Source: Euryarchaeota archaeon UBA54
GTDB lineage: Archaea > Thermoplasmatota > Poseidoniia > Poseidoniales > Thalassarchaeaceae
Reading direction: 5' to 3'
Length of the DNA stretch: 22,121 nt
Assembly: GCA_002495735.1 (NCBI GenBank)
Contig: DAGM01000002.1
Coordinates: 1-22,121 of the forward strand
The notes under the pieces were generated by a model that was not told the origin of the DNA, did no database searches, and saw only the letters and a list, made by a program, of their open reading frames with translations. Both the position numbers and the translations under genes were made by a program. This document shows, in pieces, positions 15,747 to 22,121 of the stretch. Position 1 is the stretch's first letter. Every line of letters starts with the position of its first letter.

Positions 15747-15760
15747 CTCCTACGGAGAAT
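15744..15760. promoter_or_regulatory. Perfect 7-bp inverted repeat, candidate operator
   Basis: ATTCTCC TAC GGAGAAT: two perfect 7-bp arms around a 3-bp centre. It lies between the divergent lipA operon and the SDR-folB unit and touches the TATA-like box of lipA. The short dyad suits a dimeric helix-turn-helix regulator better than an RNA hairpin, since a leaderless lipA message would not include it. No protein is assigned. Confidence 0.35.
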
Positions 15761-15784
15761 TCCTTAGGGATAGCAGATACAACG

Positions 15785-15795
15785 GGTAATATCGG
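15785..15795 (+). promoter_or_regulatory. Candidate TATA box for the SDR-folB unit
   Basis: GGTAATATCGG, with core TAATAT at 15787-15792, is centred about 26 bp before the ATG at 15815. No GGAGG-like site precedes that ATG, so the first gene is probably translated from a leaderless message. Confidence 0.45.
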
Positions 15796-15814
15796 TAATG
15801 GTCCTCGGCAGACC

Positions 15815-16570
15815 ATGGCCAATGGCGCGGTGCTGGTTACCGGGGGCGCTAAGCGCATAGGCAGGGCTATCTGCCTGCGTCTGGCTGCTGACGGCTATTC
15901 TCTTATCATCCACTACCGCGGTTCTGAGGACGAGGCAGCGGACCTTGTCGAGACCATCCGATCCTCCGGTGGTAACGCGCTCGCTATCCATGCTGACCTA
16001 TCCGATGCCGCATCGGCGGCCTCACTAATTCAGCGAGCTGGTACAGACTCGCATCTATGTGGTATCGTCAACAATGCTTCGTTGTTCATACACGATGACA
16101 TAGACAGTATCGACACCGAGAGCTGGGATGCTCACATGGAGGTAAACGCTAGATCGCCGATGCTACTGATTCGCGCGCTCAATCAGCAGCTCGGTGAAGA
16201 CGACAGAGCATGTGTGGTGAACATCCTCGACCAGAAGATAGCCGAGCCCAACCCCGATTATCTCTCGTACACGGCCTCGCGCTATGCCATGCTTGGTCTG
16301 ACCGACGCACTGGCCCGTGGCCTCGCCCCTCGTATTCGGGTCAATGCCATAGCACCCGGACATACCCTGCCAAGCGACGAGCAGAGCGATGTCGGATTCG
16401 CCAGAGCGCAGTCTGAGACGCCCCTCGGACGCGGACCTTCTCCCGAGGACGTTGCAGACGCGGTCTCCTATCTGATGGGCGCAGAGGCCGTCACGGGTCA
16501 GGTGTTGTTTGTAGACTCAGGGGAGAGATTCCTGTCCCGAGCTAGGGACGTTTTGTTTGAAACGGAGTGA
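15815..16570 (+). CDS. SDR oxidoreductase, pteridine-reductase (FolM/PTR1)-like
   Basis: Short-chain dehydrogenase of 251 residues. It has the NADP(H)-binding TGGAKRIG (9-16) with basic residues typical of NADP users, and NNAS (86-89). In the catalytic strand, Asp139 (NILDQ) stands where classical SDRs have Ser; PTR1 pteridine reductases also use Asp here. The usual YxxxK reads Y152-TAS-R156, so the catalytic Lys is replaced by Arg (codon CGC at 16280-16282). The frame is open from 15689, but the ATG at 15815 begins right at the Rossmann fold and has a TATA-like box 26 bp upstream. The downstream folB-like gene, 4 nt away, supports reduction of a dihydropterin (dihydromonapterin or dihydrofolate). 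The exact substrate is inferred. Confidence 0.85.
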   Translation: MANGAVLVTGGAKRIGRAICLRLAADGYSLIIHYRGSEDEAADLVETIRSSGGNALAIHADLSDAASAASLIQRAGTDSHLCGIVNNASLFIHDDIDSIDTESWDAHMEVNARSPMLLIRALNQQLGEDDRACVVNILDQKIAEPNPDYLSYTASRYAMLGLTDALARGLAPRIRVNAIAPGHTLPSDEQSDVGFARAQSETPLGRGPSPEDVADAVSYLMGAEAVTGQVLFVDSGERFLSRARDVLFETE

Positions 16571-16574
16571 TAGT

Positions 16575-16973
16575 ATGACTAGTCACAGCGAAGCGCTGAT
16601 CCGAATGCTCAAGTCTGGCAAGGCGGCCTCCTCGCTGTTCATGGAAGGCGTCGTCAGGGAGGTCGACGTCGGCATCCACATTCATGAGATTGGCTCACCA
16701 CAGCGAATTATATTCGATATTCATGTTATTTTGGAGGATGCAGAAACTGGAGCCGACTCGATAGACGAGGTACTCGATTACGAGTACCTAATCGCTTCTC
16801 TTGACCGGGTATTGGAGATGGAAAGGCCGGCTTTACTCGAGACTATCTCTACTAGAATCCTCGATGAGGTCATGACCCCTGTTGAGGTCGCCGCGGCCTC
16901 GGTAAGTGCGACCAAGCTGGATGTCCTAGAAGATGATGGTAGATTGGGTTGCACTATAACCCGTGTCAAGTGA
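16575..16973 (+). CDS. folB: Dihydroneopterin aldolase family protein (FolB/FolX-like)
   Basis: Tunnelling-fold enzyme acting on dihydroneopterin: aldol cleavage to 6-hydroxymethyl-dihydropterin, or epimerisation to the monapterin form. From ATG 16575 it has 132 residues. It shows VGIHIHEIGSPQRIIFDI (32-49) with Glu38 aligning to the pterin-binding and catalytic Glu, LDYEYL (67-72), LLET (87-90), and Lys114 in SATKLDV at the place of the conserved catalytic Lys. CGGAGTGATAGT before the ATG is a good ribosome binding site. A longer in-frame start (16557) would overlap the SDR gene. Archaea mostly use the unrelated MptD for this step, so a bacterial-type FolB is noteworthy. FolB and FolX activities cannot be separated by eye. 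Its stop lies 1 nt from the CCA end of the convergent tRNA gene. Confidence 0.87.
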   Translation: MTSHSEALIRMLKSGKAASSLFMEGVVREVDVGIHIHEIGSPQRIIFDIHVILEDAETGADSIDEVLDYEYLIASLDRVLEMERPALLETISTRILDEVMTPVEVAAASVSATKLDVLEDDGRLGCTITRVK

Positions 16974-16974
16974 T

Positions 16975-17060
16975 TGGTGCAGAGGGCAGGATTTGAACCT
17001 GCGAAGCACTAAGCACCGGAGCTTAAGTCCGGCCCCTTTGACCAACTCGGGTACCTCTGC
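16975..17060 (-). tRNA. tRNA-Leu (anticodon UAA)
   Basis: Read on the minus strand, the molecule starts GCAGAGG and ends CCTCTGC-A-CCA. The 7-bp acceptor stem is perfect. The anticodon arm is CCGGA-CTTAAGC-TCCGG, giving anticodon UAA (17025-17023), which reads UUA leucine codons. The T arm is GCAGG-TTCAAAT-CCTGC. A 13-nt variable region (TGCTTAGTGCTTC) marks a class II tRNA, as expected for leucine. The length is 83 nt plus an encoded CCA (16975-16977). No intron interrupts the anticodon loop. I found no clear TATA box upstream. Confidence 0.95.
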
Positions 17061-17125
17061 AGCCTTTCAACGGGGCCATCCTCACTTGAACCGAGCGCAT
17101 GCAACTGTATCACAACCGACTCATC

Positions 17126-17144
17126 TCGTACCCTTGGGGTACGA
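17126..17144. promoter_or_regulatory. Perfect 8-bp inverted repeat upstream of surface-protein gene
   Basis: TCGTACCC TTG GGGTACGA: two perfect 8-bp arms with a 3-bp centre. It lies between the tRNA-Leu gene (transcribed leftward) and the 977-residue surface-protein gene (rightward), directly before the TATA-like element of the latter. It could be an operator dyad. A role as a leader hairpin is unlikely if the message is leaderless. Confidence 0.35.
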
Positions 17145-17155
17145 ACGCTTTAACA
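17145..17155 (+). promoter_or_regulatory. Candidate TATA box for the 977-residue surface protein
   Basis: ACGCTTTAACA is centred about 27 bp before the GTG at 17178, the spacing expected for a leaderless archaeal message. It lends weight to that GTG start, which has no ribosome binding site. Confidence 0.4.
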
Positions 17156-17177
17156 CCACTTTGATGGCGGAAATAGC

Positions 17178-20111
17178 GTGCAAGCGAGTAGCAGACCGAA
17201 TAGTGGATGCGGCCAGATTAGACTTGCTCTTGTTCTAACCTTGGTTATTCTAGCCCCTGTTTATCTCTCAATGGCCCCCTCTCCAGAATTACGGGCTACC
17301 GAGCCTATGTCGGCCGACGACGATATAGAATTGAAACTCTACACTCTGTACATTTCCTCTCAAAACACTTCGGCCGGTGGCGACGGCTACATCACCACGG
17401 AGGTGCCCGATTCTGGAGGCCAAGACAGTTCCAACGCCTTGGATAACGAGGTCGAGTTTCGCTCCAGTGATATGCTGTCATCGCTGATAGTGCATGGTAG
17501 GTCTCAGCACGGCAGTTCAGGATCCTATTATATCCCTCTTGACCTGTTCCTTAGGGCAACAGGGCCAAGCGGGTCCACTGTGGAGTGGTCGATTACTTTC
17601 AAGGCAGGTGGCTCTCAGGTTGGCACGGCCTCTTGGGATACTGATGCCTGCACAACGAGCTTCAGTAACAGCTGCAGTTTCGATCACGAAGAGTTCGAGA
17701 TCGACCTCGGTGAGGATCAGTCATTCACAGTCTCAAAGGACGAGAGGTTCGAGATAACCGTCAGTGCCGAAATGTCAGGTTGCGACGGAGGTTCGTTTCC
17801 AGGAGGTTCTAGTTGCGAGGCCGAGGTGGCATGGAACGAGATTGATGATGAGAATAACAGGTTCTCACAACTAGAGGTCGAGGCCAATGCGTTATCCAAC
17901 AGCCTCGTAGTGCTTCAGCGCGAGGGTGCCGAACTCGCAGAGGGTCCCGAACTCGACTGGTACCCGAACGACATTCTCTCAGAGCGTTCCATGCAGTTCA
18001 CCTTCGATGTCAAGAGCGCGTTCGGACGTTACGACATCGAGGCCACGCGTCTAATCATGAGGGATTCCGACGGAATCTATCGCATTGACCACATCATCAA
18101 CGAGGACGATGAGGATATCGAGGACACCAGTCAGGGCATCTTCGGTGAGTACCTCTGGACATACCCTAGCGGCCTGCCTGCGGGCGAGTACTCCGTTGAA
18201 TTGGAAATTACCGATGTCCAAGGCAACGCCTTCCTGATTGAGCACGAACCCGTCGAGATGCACCAGTGGGGAGTCTCAATCAACCATCGGTTGAACAAGT
18301 TGACCGAGTACATCGCCCCGGGCGAGACCACTGCTATTCCGTTGCAGTTGGTCCACAAGGGCGACTCCACCAAGTCGATGGAGATCGAGTTGGAGGTGTT
18401 AACGAATCTAGGCAGTTCGTGGGTTCTTGAGTTCGACTCACCCGGGGGCTATACTCTCAATGCAGGAGGAGATATTCTCAACCCAATTCTCACTCTCACC
18501 GCCCCTGATGATCTGACAGGGACGCCTGAGGGCATTGAGATTAGGGCTGTTGCTGAGGCTGAGGTTGACAGCGTGCTGCAGGTGGTCGATCAAGACATCC
18601 TGCAGCTCGACCTTGAGAAGATCGATGTGTATCAACCTCCCGAGGTCTCAATCTGGAATGAGGAGCACGACGTGCAGATGGCGAACTCTACTCGTCCAGA
18701 CGACTTCGATCAGACGGTTCCAAGGTACGCCGAGTACGAGGAGTTCACTCCCTTCCTTCTCGAGATATTCAATACCGGCTTTGATGCTGACACCTTCCGA
18801 GTCGACGTTCTACAGAGGGCCAAGTCAATCATCCAGATATATGACAACGACACTGGTGAGAGGATACTCGAGGATGAGGGAGACGGAACCTTCCACACCG
18901 CTCTACTGGAGCGTCACTCGACGCAGGTGCTACTGTTCAACGTCAAGCCATCCACAGACCGTGACGACCCTGACATTGGCGAGATAGAGGTAGAGGTCAT
19001 CAGCAATGGCAACTCCTCTCTGCGAACGACTGTGATCTTCACCATTCAGCGAACTTTCGGAATTAACGCAGAGGTCTCACAGGACTGCGACGGCTCTCCA
19101 CTTGGGCATATTCAGGTTTCCCTGTGTTCGCCCTCCTCAGGGAACGCAGTGGTCGATCTCAGAGTGAGGATCACCAACAGTATGACTAGTGGCGAGTCTG
19201 CCAGTTGGTGGAGGATACAGAACCCAGCATCCCTAGAGGAGAACACCGACCGGGATCCCGCTTACGGGCAATGGCAGTTCATGATACTGGACGAAGACGG
19301 CGACGCCGTTCCGAGGGTGTCCCTCGGTCCTGGCGACTTCACCGAAGTCTTTGTCACCGTAACTCTGACCAGCCAGGTAATCGCCGGCAACCACACCGTC
19401 TATCTTCGTATCATCGAGGACATCGACGACGATGAACCGAGGTACTTCGATCTCCCGATAGTGTTCGAGATCAAGGCCGGAGATCCCGAACTCCAGATAG
19501 TGCAGGTCTCTCCCAACTACGAGTTGTTGCCCGGAGAAGCCTACTCCATTCAACTCAAGGTCAAGAACAACGGAAACGGCCCTCTGACCATACTGCTAGA
19601 TGCCGAGGTCGAGGTGTCTGGCTGGAGCGTCGACATCGAAGGGCCATCGGGCTCCCCTCTGATAGAGCTCGAGGCCTTTGAGGAGGCAACATTCAACCTC
19701 GAGGTCATTGTTCCCGAGTCGGCCAACAACGGCCAACAGGTCCCCATCCAAATCACCGCTACCCCATTCGACACCGAGCAGAGCTGGCCGGAGGAGTATA
19801 CCGCCACTACTACAGTGATTATGACAGTTGGAATCTCCTCTCTGCTGGATATCCTTGTCAACGAGATAACCCATCCGCGACTCTCGACCCTAGTCATTGG
19901 GCTGGTCTCCATACTACTCCTATTCGCAGGTGTCCAAAGCAGAATGAACCGTCGGAGGTGGATAGCTCACCTCGCTTACCTCGAATCCCTAGGAGGGGGA
20001 GATGAGGACGAAGAAATCGAGGACGAAGACTCGGATTTACCCTCTCCTGTAACCTCTATCGAAGAAGAGGATTCGGATGATTATGAGGATGACGAGATTG
20101 AACTCGTCTGA
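17178..20111 (+). CDS. Large exported surface protein with C-terminal membrane anchor and acidic tail
   Basis: Begins with GTG and encodes 977 residues. A hydrophobic signal segment (about 15-32, LALVLTLVILAPVYLSMA) is followed by about 870 extracellular, beta-rich residues with paired cysteines (C158/C166, C202/C213 and a later pair near CDGSPLGHIQVSLC) and several NxS/T sites. The region around 775-855 (LKVKNNGNGPLTILL, then LEAFEEATFNLEVIVPES) resembles CARDB/NEW3-type Ig-like domains that recur in archaeal surface proteins; an earlier copy may lie near EEFTPFLLEIFNTGFDADTF. A membrane helix (about 904-920) is followed by an RMNRRRW stop-transfer segment and a very acidic cytoplasmic tail (about 940-977, Asp/Glu-rich). 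Substrate or partner is unknown. A calcium-repeat protein gene follows on the same strand, so both may belong to the cell envelope. Confidence 0.82.
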   Translation: MQASSRPNSGCGQIRLALVLTLVILAPVYLSMAPSPELRATEPMSADDDIELKLYTLYISSQNTSAGGDGYITTEVPDSGGQDSSNALDNEVEFRSSDMLSSLIVHGRSQHGSSGSYYIPLDLFLRATGPSGSTVEWSITFKAGGSQVGTASWDTDACTTSFSNSCSFDHEEFEIDLGEDQSFTVSKDERFEITVSAEMSGCDGGSFPGGSSCEAEVAWNEIDDENNRFSQLEVEANALSNSLVVLQREGAELAEGPELDWYPNDILSERSMQFTFDVKSAFGRYDIEATRLIMRDSDGIYRIDHIINEDDEDIEDTSQGIFGEYLWTYPSGLPAGEYSVELEITDVQGNAFLIEHEPVEMHQWGVSINHRLNKLTEYIAPGETTAIPLQLVHKGDSTKSMEIELEVLTNLGSSWVLEFDSPGGYTLNAGGDILNPILTLTAPDDLTGTPEGIEIRAVAEAEVDSVLQVVDQDILQLDLEKIDVYQPPEVSIWNEEHDVQMANSTRPDDFDQTVPRYAEYEEFTPFLLEIFNTGFDADTFRVDVLQRAKSIIQIYDNDTGERILEDEGDGTFHTALLERHSTQVLLFNVKPSTDRDDPDIGEIEVEVISNGNSSLRTTVIFTIQRTFGINAEVSQDCDGSPLGHIQVSLCSPSSGNAVVDLRVRITNSMTSGESASWWRIQNPASLEENTDRDPAYGQWQFMILDEDGDAVPRVSLGPGDFTEVFVTVTLTSQVIAGNHTVYLRIIEDIDDDEPRYFDLPIVFEIKAGDPELQIVQVSPNYELLPGEAYSIQLKVKNNGNGPLTILLDAEVEVSGWSVDIEGPSGSPLIELEAFEEATFNLEVIVPESANNGQQVPIQITATPFDTEQSWPEEYTATTTVIMTVGISSLLDILVNEITHPRLSTLVIGLVSILLLFAGVQSRMNRRRWIAHLAYLESLGGGDEDEEIEDEDSDLPSPVTSIEEEDSDDYEDDEIELV

Positions 20112-20163
20112 GTATGTCTGAATCGACGTCCGAACGGCGCTCCATTCGTCTTAAGACCCGTAC

Positions 20164-20184
20164 ATTCTGCCGTAGGCAGCAGAA
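20164..20184. other. Imperfect inverted repeat before the calcium-repeat protein gene
   Basis: ATTCTGCC GTA GGCAG C AGAA pairs 7 bp on each side with one unpaired base. It lies in the gap between the two surface-protein genes. It could be an RNA hairpin that ends or attenuates transcription, or a protein site. No T-rich tract follows it. Confidence 0.2.
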
Positions 20185-20229
20185 GGTTCCAGTATGTACG
20201 TGGTTTCTGCTATGACAGTACGCTCTGAG

Positions 20230-22121
20230 ATGTCACGTAAACGTCGCTCGGCGCTGATGTTCAGCGCCTTGCTGCTGCTTTCGTCTTACGCCGCCCTTGA
20301 GTTCGGTGTATGGGAGGCACGAGCCTCCACCGATGCCGATGGGGACGGCCTTACCTACGGACTCGAATTCTACATCAACACCCAACCTCAAGATTGGGAC
20401 TCTGACAACGACGGGCTGCCCGACGGATGGGAGTGGCAGCATGGCTTGAACCCGCTTTCATCTACAGGGGAGAACGGCTCCACCGGAGATCCTGATGGCG
20501 ATGGCTTCACCAATCTCAACGAGTACCAGTACGGAATCCCAGTAGGATGGGACTCGTCCTCGACTCCCTCAGTGCTGGATAATGGAGTGTGGTGGAACGG
20601 TACCGTGCCCACAAGGAATTGGGACGAGGAGAGCGCCATGCAGATTATCCAGGGGACCGGTTCAGATGGAGCGGACGAGGACCCGATGGGCAACATCTGC
20701 AATGATGGGATGGACAACGACAAGGATGGATTGGTTGACACCTTCGACAACGACGGCGACGGCGATGCGGACTGCAGCAGTGACGATGACGATGGTGACG
20801 GTGCCATTGACGAGGATCCGGATGGTTGGGACACTGACGGCGACGGTATGCCCGACGGATGGGAGGTTGCCAACGGCCTCGACCCAACCTCAAACTCCAA
20901 CATGGACGGCCCCAACGGTGACCCCGACGGAGACGGCTTTGGTAATCTGTGGGAATACGTCAATCCTGCTTGGGGGACTCGCAACGGTTCTACCACTCCG
21001 CCGACCCAGTACTTCAGGCCAGGGCCATTCAACATGACCGCGACGGAATCTCCGTGTAATCCAATCCTTGGCCTCGGACCGGGTGGCTGTGTTATTTTTA
21101 CCGCCGAGGTTGACAGCATCACACAGACTGACCCCAACAACAACGATACTGACGGCGACGGCCTAAACGACTCTTACGAGGCCTTCATACTACTGACCGA
21201 CCCTACTGCTATCGATACTGACGGCGATGGTATCTCGGACGGAGTTGAGGTCAATGGCTCATACGGTGACCCGCCTCAGGCTACTGACCCGCGCAACAAC
21301 AACACCGACGGAGATCAGTTCGACGACGGTGAGGAGGACGTCAACGGCAATGGAGTGGTCGATCCCGGGGAGACTGATCCGACAAGAATTGAGGACGCCG
21401 GCGACATAGACAACGACGGAATAGACAACTGGGAGGAGAATATGACCTGCACACTGTGGAATGTCTCCGACACGGACCGAGGTGGAATAAACGATGGCGA
21501 CGAACTTTCTCTAGCGCATTCAACCGATCCCTGCATCTCTACCGAACAGATAGTCAGGCAAATTATCTCATGGGATTCGACGAACTCGGCTCTCACTCTG
21601 AACTCTACTACTGGATTGGATCCAAACCCTGTCGACTGGAGACAGCAAGGCGCTGCCATGGCCTATTACGTCTCCACGAATGGCAGTCTTACTGGCTTTA
21701 GGTATCAATCAATCATATTCGACTCCCTGCGCAATGTAGACACCGACAAACCGACTGATGCCACGACTGTGGTATTCCTCAATTTCTCGTGGTGTTGGGA
21801 CGCTACTGGGGGCGCGATAAACGAGCCGCACTGCGACGACGACTACTTCGATAGCGACGGCGACGGCCTTGCGGACTGGGAAGAGGGTCTCGGAACTTGG
21901 GGGTACCTGTCGATGCCCAACATGTCCGACACCGACGGGGACGGAGTCGATGACCTCAATGAGATACTCAACGACACCGATCCGAGCAATCCCTGTCAGA
22001 ATCTCCTAGATACTGATGAGGACGGTCTCAACAATTACTTCGAGAACACCACCGGATGCTCATTGATTTTCGGAGTTGGCGGTAACGGCACCTTCGACAC
22101 CTACTACACCATGTGGAACGT
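20230..22121 (+). CDS. Exported protein with thrombospondin-type-3-like calcium-binding repeats, 3' truncated by window edge
   Basis: About 630 residues are visible and the frame is open at the right edge. The start MSRKRRSALMFSALLLLSS is a clear signal peptide; earlier in-frame ATGs at 20194 and 20212 would lengthen only its N-region. The mature part is dominated by DxDxDG-type acidic repeats (DADGDGL, DSDNDGLPDGWE, DPDGDGF, DTDGDGMPDGWE, DTDGDGLND, DTDGDGISDGVE, DSDGDGLADWEE, DTDGDGVDDLNE and others), the pattern of thrombospondin type 3 and related calcium-binding repeats. At least ten NxS/T sites suggest glycosylation. Less repetitive stretches near 21540-21830 contain Trp- and Cys-bearing beta segments. 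Such proteins usually serve as calcium-stiffened surface stalks or adhesins; the role here is inferred. The membrane anchor or sorting signal, if any, lies beyond the window. Confidence 0.88.
   Translation, partial: MSRKRRSALMFSALLLLSSYAALEFGVWEARASTDADGDGLTYGLEFYINTQPQDWDSDNDGLPDGWEWQHGLNPLSSTGENGSTGDPDGDGFTNLNEYQYGIPVGWDSSSTPSVLDNGVWWNGTVPTRNWDEESAMQIIQGTGSDGADEDPMGNICNDGMDNDKDGLVDTFDNDGDGDADCSSDDDDGDGAIDEDPDGWDTDGDGMPDGWEVANGLDPTSNSNMDGPNGDPDGDGFGNLWEYVNPAWGTRNGSTTPPTQYFRPGPFNMTATESPCNPILGLGPGGCVIFTAEVDSITQTDPNNNDTDGDGLNDSYEAFILLTDPTAIDTDGDGISDGVEVNGSYGDPPQATDPRNNNTDGDQFDDGEEDVNGNGVVDPGETDPTRIEDAGDIDNDGIDNWEENMTCTLWNVSDTDRGGINDGDELSLAHSTDPCISTEQIVRQIISWDSTNSALTLNSTTGLDPNPVDWRQQGAAMAYYVSTNGSLTGFRYQSIIFDSLRNVDTDKPTDATTVVFLNFSWCWDATGGAINEPHCDDDYFDSDGDGLADWEEGLGTWGYLSMPNMSDTDGDGVDDLNEILNDTDPSNPCQNLLDTDEDGLNNYFENTTGCSLIFGVGGNGTFDTYYTMWN
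20395..20532 (+). repeat. Internal protein duplication, copy 1
   Basis: Residues 56-101 of the calcium-repeat protein, from WDSDNDGLPDGWE through a GLNP element to GDPDGDGFTNLNEY. The same layout recurs at 20827-20961. Nucleotide identity is partial, so the duplication is old. Confidence 0.6.
20827..20961 (+). repeat. Internal protein duplication, copy 2
   Basis: Residues 200-244, from WDTDGDGMPDGWE through GLDP to GDPDGDGFGNLWEY, parallel copy 1 with similar spacing. The two copies flank an Asp-rich, Cys-containing spacer (about residues 102-199). Confidence 0.6.

Noticed and set aside
15689..15814. N-terminal extension of 42 residues on the SDR protein
   Set aside because: The Rossmann fold starts at the ATG at 15815, a TATA-like box lies inside the extension, and the extension overlaps the divergent lipA gene.
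20114..20215. 33-codon frame between the two surface-protein genes, ending in an ATGA overlap with an in-frame ATG of the calcium-repeat gene
   Set aside because: The Arg/Ser/Thr-rich product has no motif and the frame lacks a ribosome binding site; the ATGA overlap may be chance. Kept only as a possible leader peptide that conservation could revive.
20388..21143. Long open frame (251 codons) antisense to the calcium-repeat gene, Ser/Pro-rich
   Set aside because: It is the mirror of the repetitive GAC/GGC/GAT codons; composition is low-complexity, no start context or family motif is seen, and the sense frame has a signal peptide and clear repeats.

Overview
The window looks like a piece of a heterotrophic euryarchaeal genome, most plausibly marine Poseidoniales (Marine Group II); that lineage is an inference from gene content, not a search result. 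Archaeal markers are an eRF1-type release factor, an archaeal-type UMP kinase, a DUF2116 zinc-ribbon membrane protein, and TATA-like boxes about 26-30 bp before the first genes of transcription units, which suggests leaderless mRNAs. Internal operon genes instead carry strong GGAGG-type ribosome binding sites and ATGA or near-ATGA junctions. Coding density is very high: no gene-free stretch exceeds about 205 bp, and the longest (16974-17177) holds a tRNA.

Left part (1-5569). The C-terminal end of a GTPase (+) abuts, without a spare base, a 39-residue zinc-ribbon gene (-). That gene is the last of a minus-strand run reading pyrH, DUF2116 protein, two-TM membrane protein, small zinc ribbon. Diverging from pyrH is a plus-strand run: prf1 (aRF1), argS and a peroxiredoxin. 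The peroxiredoxin gene overlaps the end of the convergent M28 peptidase gene.

Centre (5551-15711, all minus strand). Transcription runs lipA, bkdA1 (E1 alpha), bkdA2 (E1 beta), bkdB (E2), lpd (E3), lipB, a class V PLP enzyme, ubiX, then a membrane-anchored M28 peptidase. The first seven are tightly packed (overlaps or gaps of 25 nt or less) and form one self-sufficient module: a branched-chain 2-oxo acid dehydrogenase plus both enzymes of de novo lipoylation. The E1 subunits resemble the Pseudomonas BkdA1/BkdA2 type, which suggests acquisition from bacteria. With the peptidase, the region fits a protein- and amino-acid-consuming lifestyle.

Right part (15712-22121). A two-gene plus-strand unit encodes a pteridine-reductase-like SDR and a FolB/FolX-like dihydroneopterin aldolase. 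It is followed at 1 nt by a convergent tRNA-Leu(UAA). Then come two exported surface proteins: a 977-residue protein with signal peptide, C-terminal membrane anchor and acidic cytoplasmic tail, and a protein with calcium-binding thrombospondin-type-3-like repeats that runs off the right edge.

I saw no CRISPR array, insertion sequence, phage gene or rRNA. The points most worth follow-up are the lipA-bkd-lipB-PLP enzyme operon, the pterin gene pair with an unusual catalytic Arg, perfect inverted repeats directly upstream of two TATA-like boxes, and the unannotated 39-residue zinc ribbon.
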